Positions 62,846 to 64,000 of a DNA stretch of 64,000 nt are shown piece after piece. Source of the stretch: Lucinisca nassula (taxonomy: Eukaryota > Mollusca > Bivalvia > Lucinida > Lucinidae); assembly GCA_963580285.1 (NCBI GenBank), contig OY757013.1, positions 135,343,027 through 135,407,026 of the forward strand, given 5' to 3'. The translations under genes and the position numbers were made by a program. Numbering within the stretch: position 1 is the stretch's first letter; each line of letters starts with the position of its first letter. Under the pieces are notes generated by a model that worked only from the letters and a program-made list of their open reading frames with translations, did not search any database and was not told the DNA's origin.

Positions 62846-64000
62846 GAGGACCAAGCTAGCTTGGTCCTGTATCGCTCACCTGAGCTAACAGATTCAAAGT
62901 TTAAGGAAGTGCCAACCTTTACTGAAGGCTTTATGGGAGGACATGGTGATGACAGGGTAAGCATTTTCTGAAAATCAAGTTGAATGTAACTCTATGATAA
63001 ACAGGCTGACCTCACCGGTTTTCAAACTCATTCAAGCTTTTATTCCTGACTTGCTAAGAAGATCCGATCTAAACTGAAGTGGCTATGGTGATGACAAGTT
63101 CAAAAACAAGAGTTTTCAAACTCCTCCAAGCTTTCTGCCTGACTTCCTTGTTTGTAATTTTCATGAAGATCCGTTCAAAACTAAAGGGGCAGCAGTGATG
63201 ACAATGTCGAAAATAGGCATTTTCAGCAATCAAACACACGTCACTCTATGATAAATGTGCCGACTTGGCCGGTATTCGAACTCACCTGAGGTTTTATTCC
63301 CAAACCTTATATGTAAGTTTCAGAAAGATCCGATCAGACTTGGCCAGTATTCAAACTCATCCAAGATTTTATTCCCAGCCACCTCACATATAAGTTTAAG
63401 AAAGATCCGATCAAAACTGAAGGGGCTACGGTGATGACAAGGTCAAAATTGGCATTTTTAGCAAGCAAAGGGATGTTACTCTATAATAAATGAGCCGACT
63501 TGGCCAGTTTTCGAACTCATCTGAGGTTTCATCCCTAGCCACCGTACATATAAGTTTCAGAAAAATCCGATCAAAACTTTAGGGTCTACGGTAATGACAG
63601 GGTCAAAAATCAACATTTTCAGCCATCAAAGGGACATAACACTACGATAAATGGGCTGACTTGGCCTGTTTTCGAACTCATCCAAGGTTTTATCCCAAGC
63701 CACCATAATTATAAGTTTCAGAAAGATCCAATCAAAACTGAAAGGGTTATGGTGATGACAAGGTCAAAAATTGGAATTTTCAGCAATTAAAGGGACGTAA
63801 ATCAATGATAAATGGGCAAACTTGGCCGGTATTCAAACTCATCCTAGGTTTTATCTCCAGTCACCTTACATATAGGTTTCAGAAAAATTTGATCAAAACT
63901 GAAGGGGCTACGGTGATGACAAGGTAAAAAATTGACATTTTCAGCCATCAAAGGGACATAACTATATAGTTAATGGGGCAACTTGGCCGGTTTTCGAATT
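62846..64000. repeat. Tandem array, about 160 bp unit, runs off window
   Basis: Opens AACAAGAGGACCAAGCTAGC with a perfect dyad (AGGACCAAGCTAGCTTGGTCCT, stated here in two halves around GCTAGC) and TATCGCTCACCTGAGC. GTGATGACAAGG-type words recur at 62946, 63088, 63195, 63431, 63591, 63752 and 63912, settling to 160 bp. No coding frame. Confidence 0.85.

Overview
The window is non-coding-rich animal DNA, most likely from a bivalve mollusc: AT-rich, split by very long introns, and packed with tRNA-derived SINEs, hairpin MITEs, a mariner relic and tandem arrays of the type common in bivalve genomes. The assignment is inference from repeat style, not from a marker gene. No viral, bacterial or CRISPR sequence was seen. 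All family labels here (HpA, HpB, PAT, SINE-A to D, T1 to T6, H1, H2, W, X, Q, P, R1 to R6) are local names.

One real gene is supported. Four plus-strand exons (1925-2205, 24465-24647, 37542-37710, 54429-54701) join with matching splice phases (2, 2, 0) into about 301 residues with no internal stop. They encode the end of a signal-peptide-like segment, an unrecognised Cys/Trp-rich body and an acidic Ser/Pro tail, followed by a stop codon and an AATAAA signal. The first exon with the start codon was not found and probably lies upstream. The gene spans nearly all of 1-54.8 kb, so most repeats here are intronic. Each exon has a mobile element within about 10 to 70 bp of a splice site.

Layout. 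1-12 kb: SINEs, HpA/HpB hairpin MITEs and small TA- or TTAA-flanked MITEs, many nested. 12.2-15.6 kb: a 3.4 kb unit with 15 bp inverted ends inside an HpA copy. 16-20 kb: T1, a tandem duplication, a CGGCCG-dense patch and a 1.75 kb inverted-end element (T2) holding a 21 bp dyad satellite. 21-23 kb: dead mariner. 26.2-32.0 kb: PAT-1, a 5.9 kb transposon-like unit with palindromic tandem arrays as inverted ends and a 9 bp target duplication. 33-50 kb: more nested MITEs and SINEs, a second 21 bp dyad-satellite element (35.8-36.6 kb), a 2 kb inverted repeat and a reverse-transcriptase fragment. 50.3-53.0 kb: PAT-2, a related 2.7 kb unit with its own 9 bp target duplication. 53-64 kb: HpA/HpB clusters, an intact SINE-A, and tandem arrays running off the end.

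The most interesting signals are the PAT elements, the 21 bp satellite in which successive dyad centres lie 10.5 bp apart, and the reuse of one hairpin core (GAACCGCCTC/GAGGCGGTTC and its GAATCGCCTC variant) in MITE families with unrelated ends.
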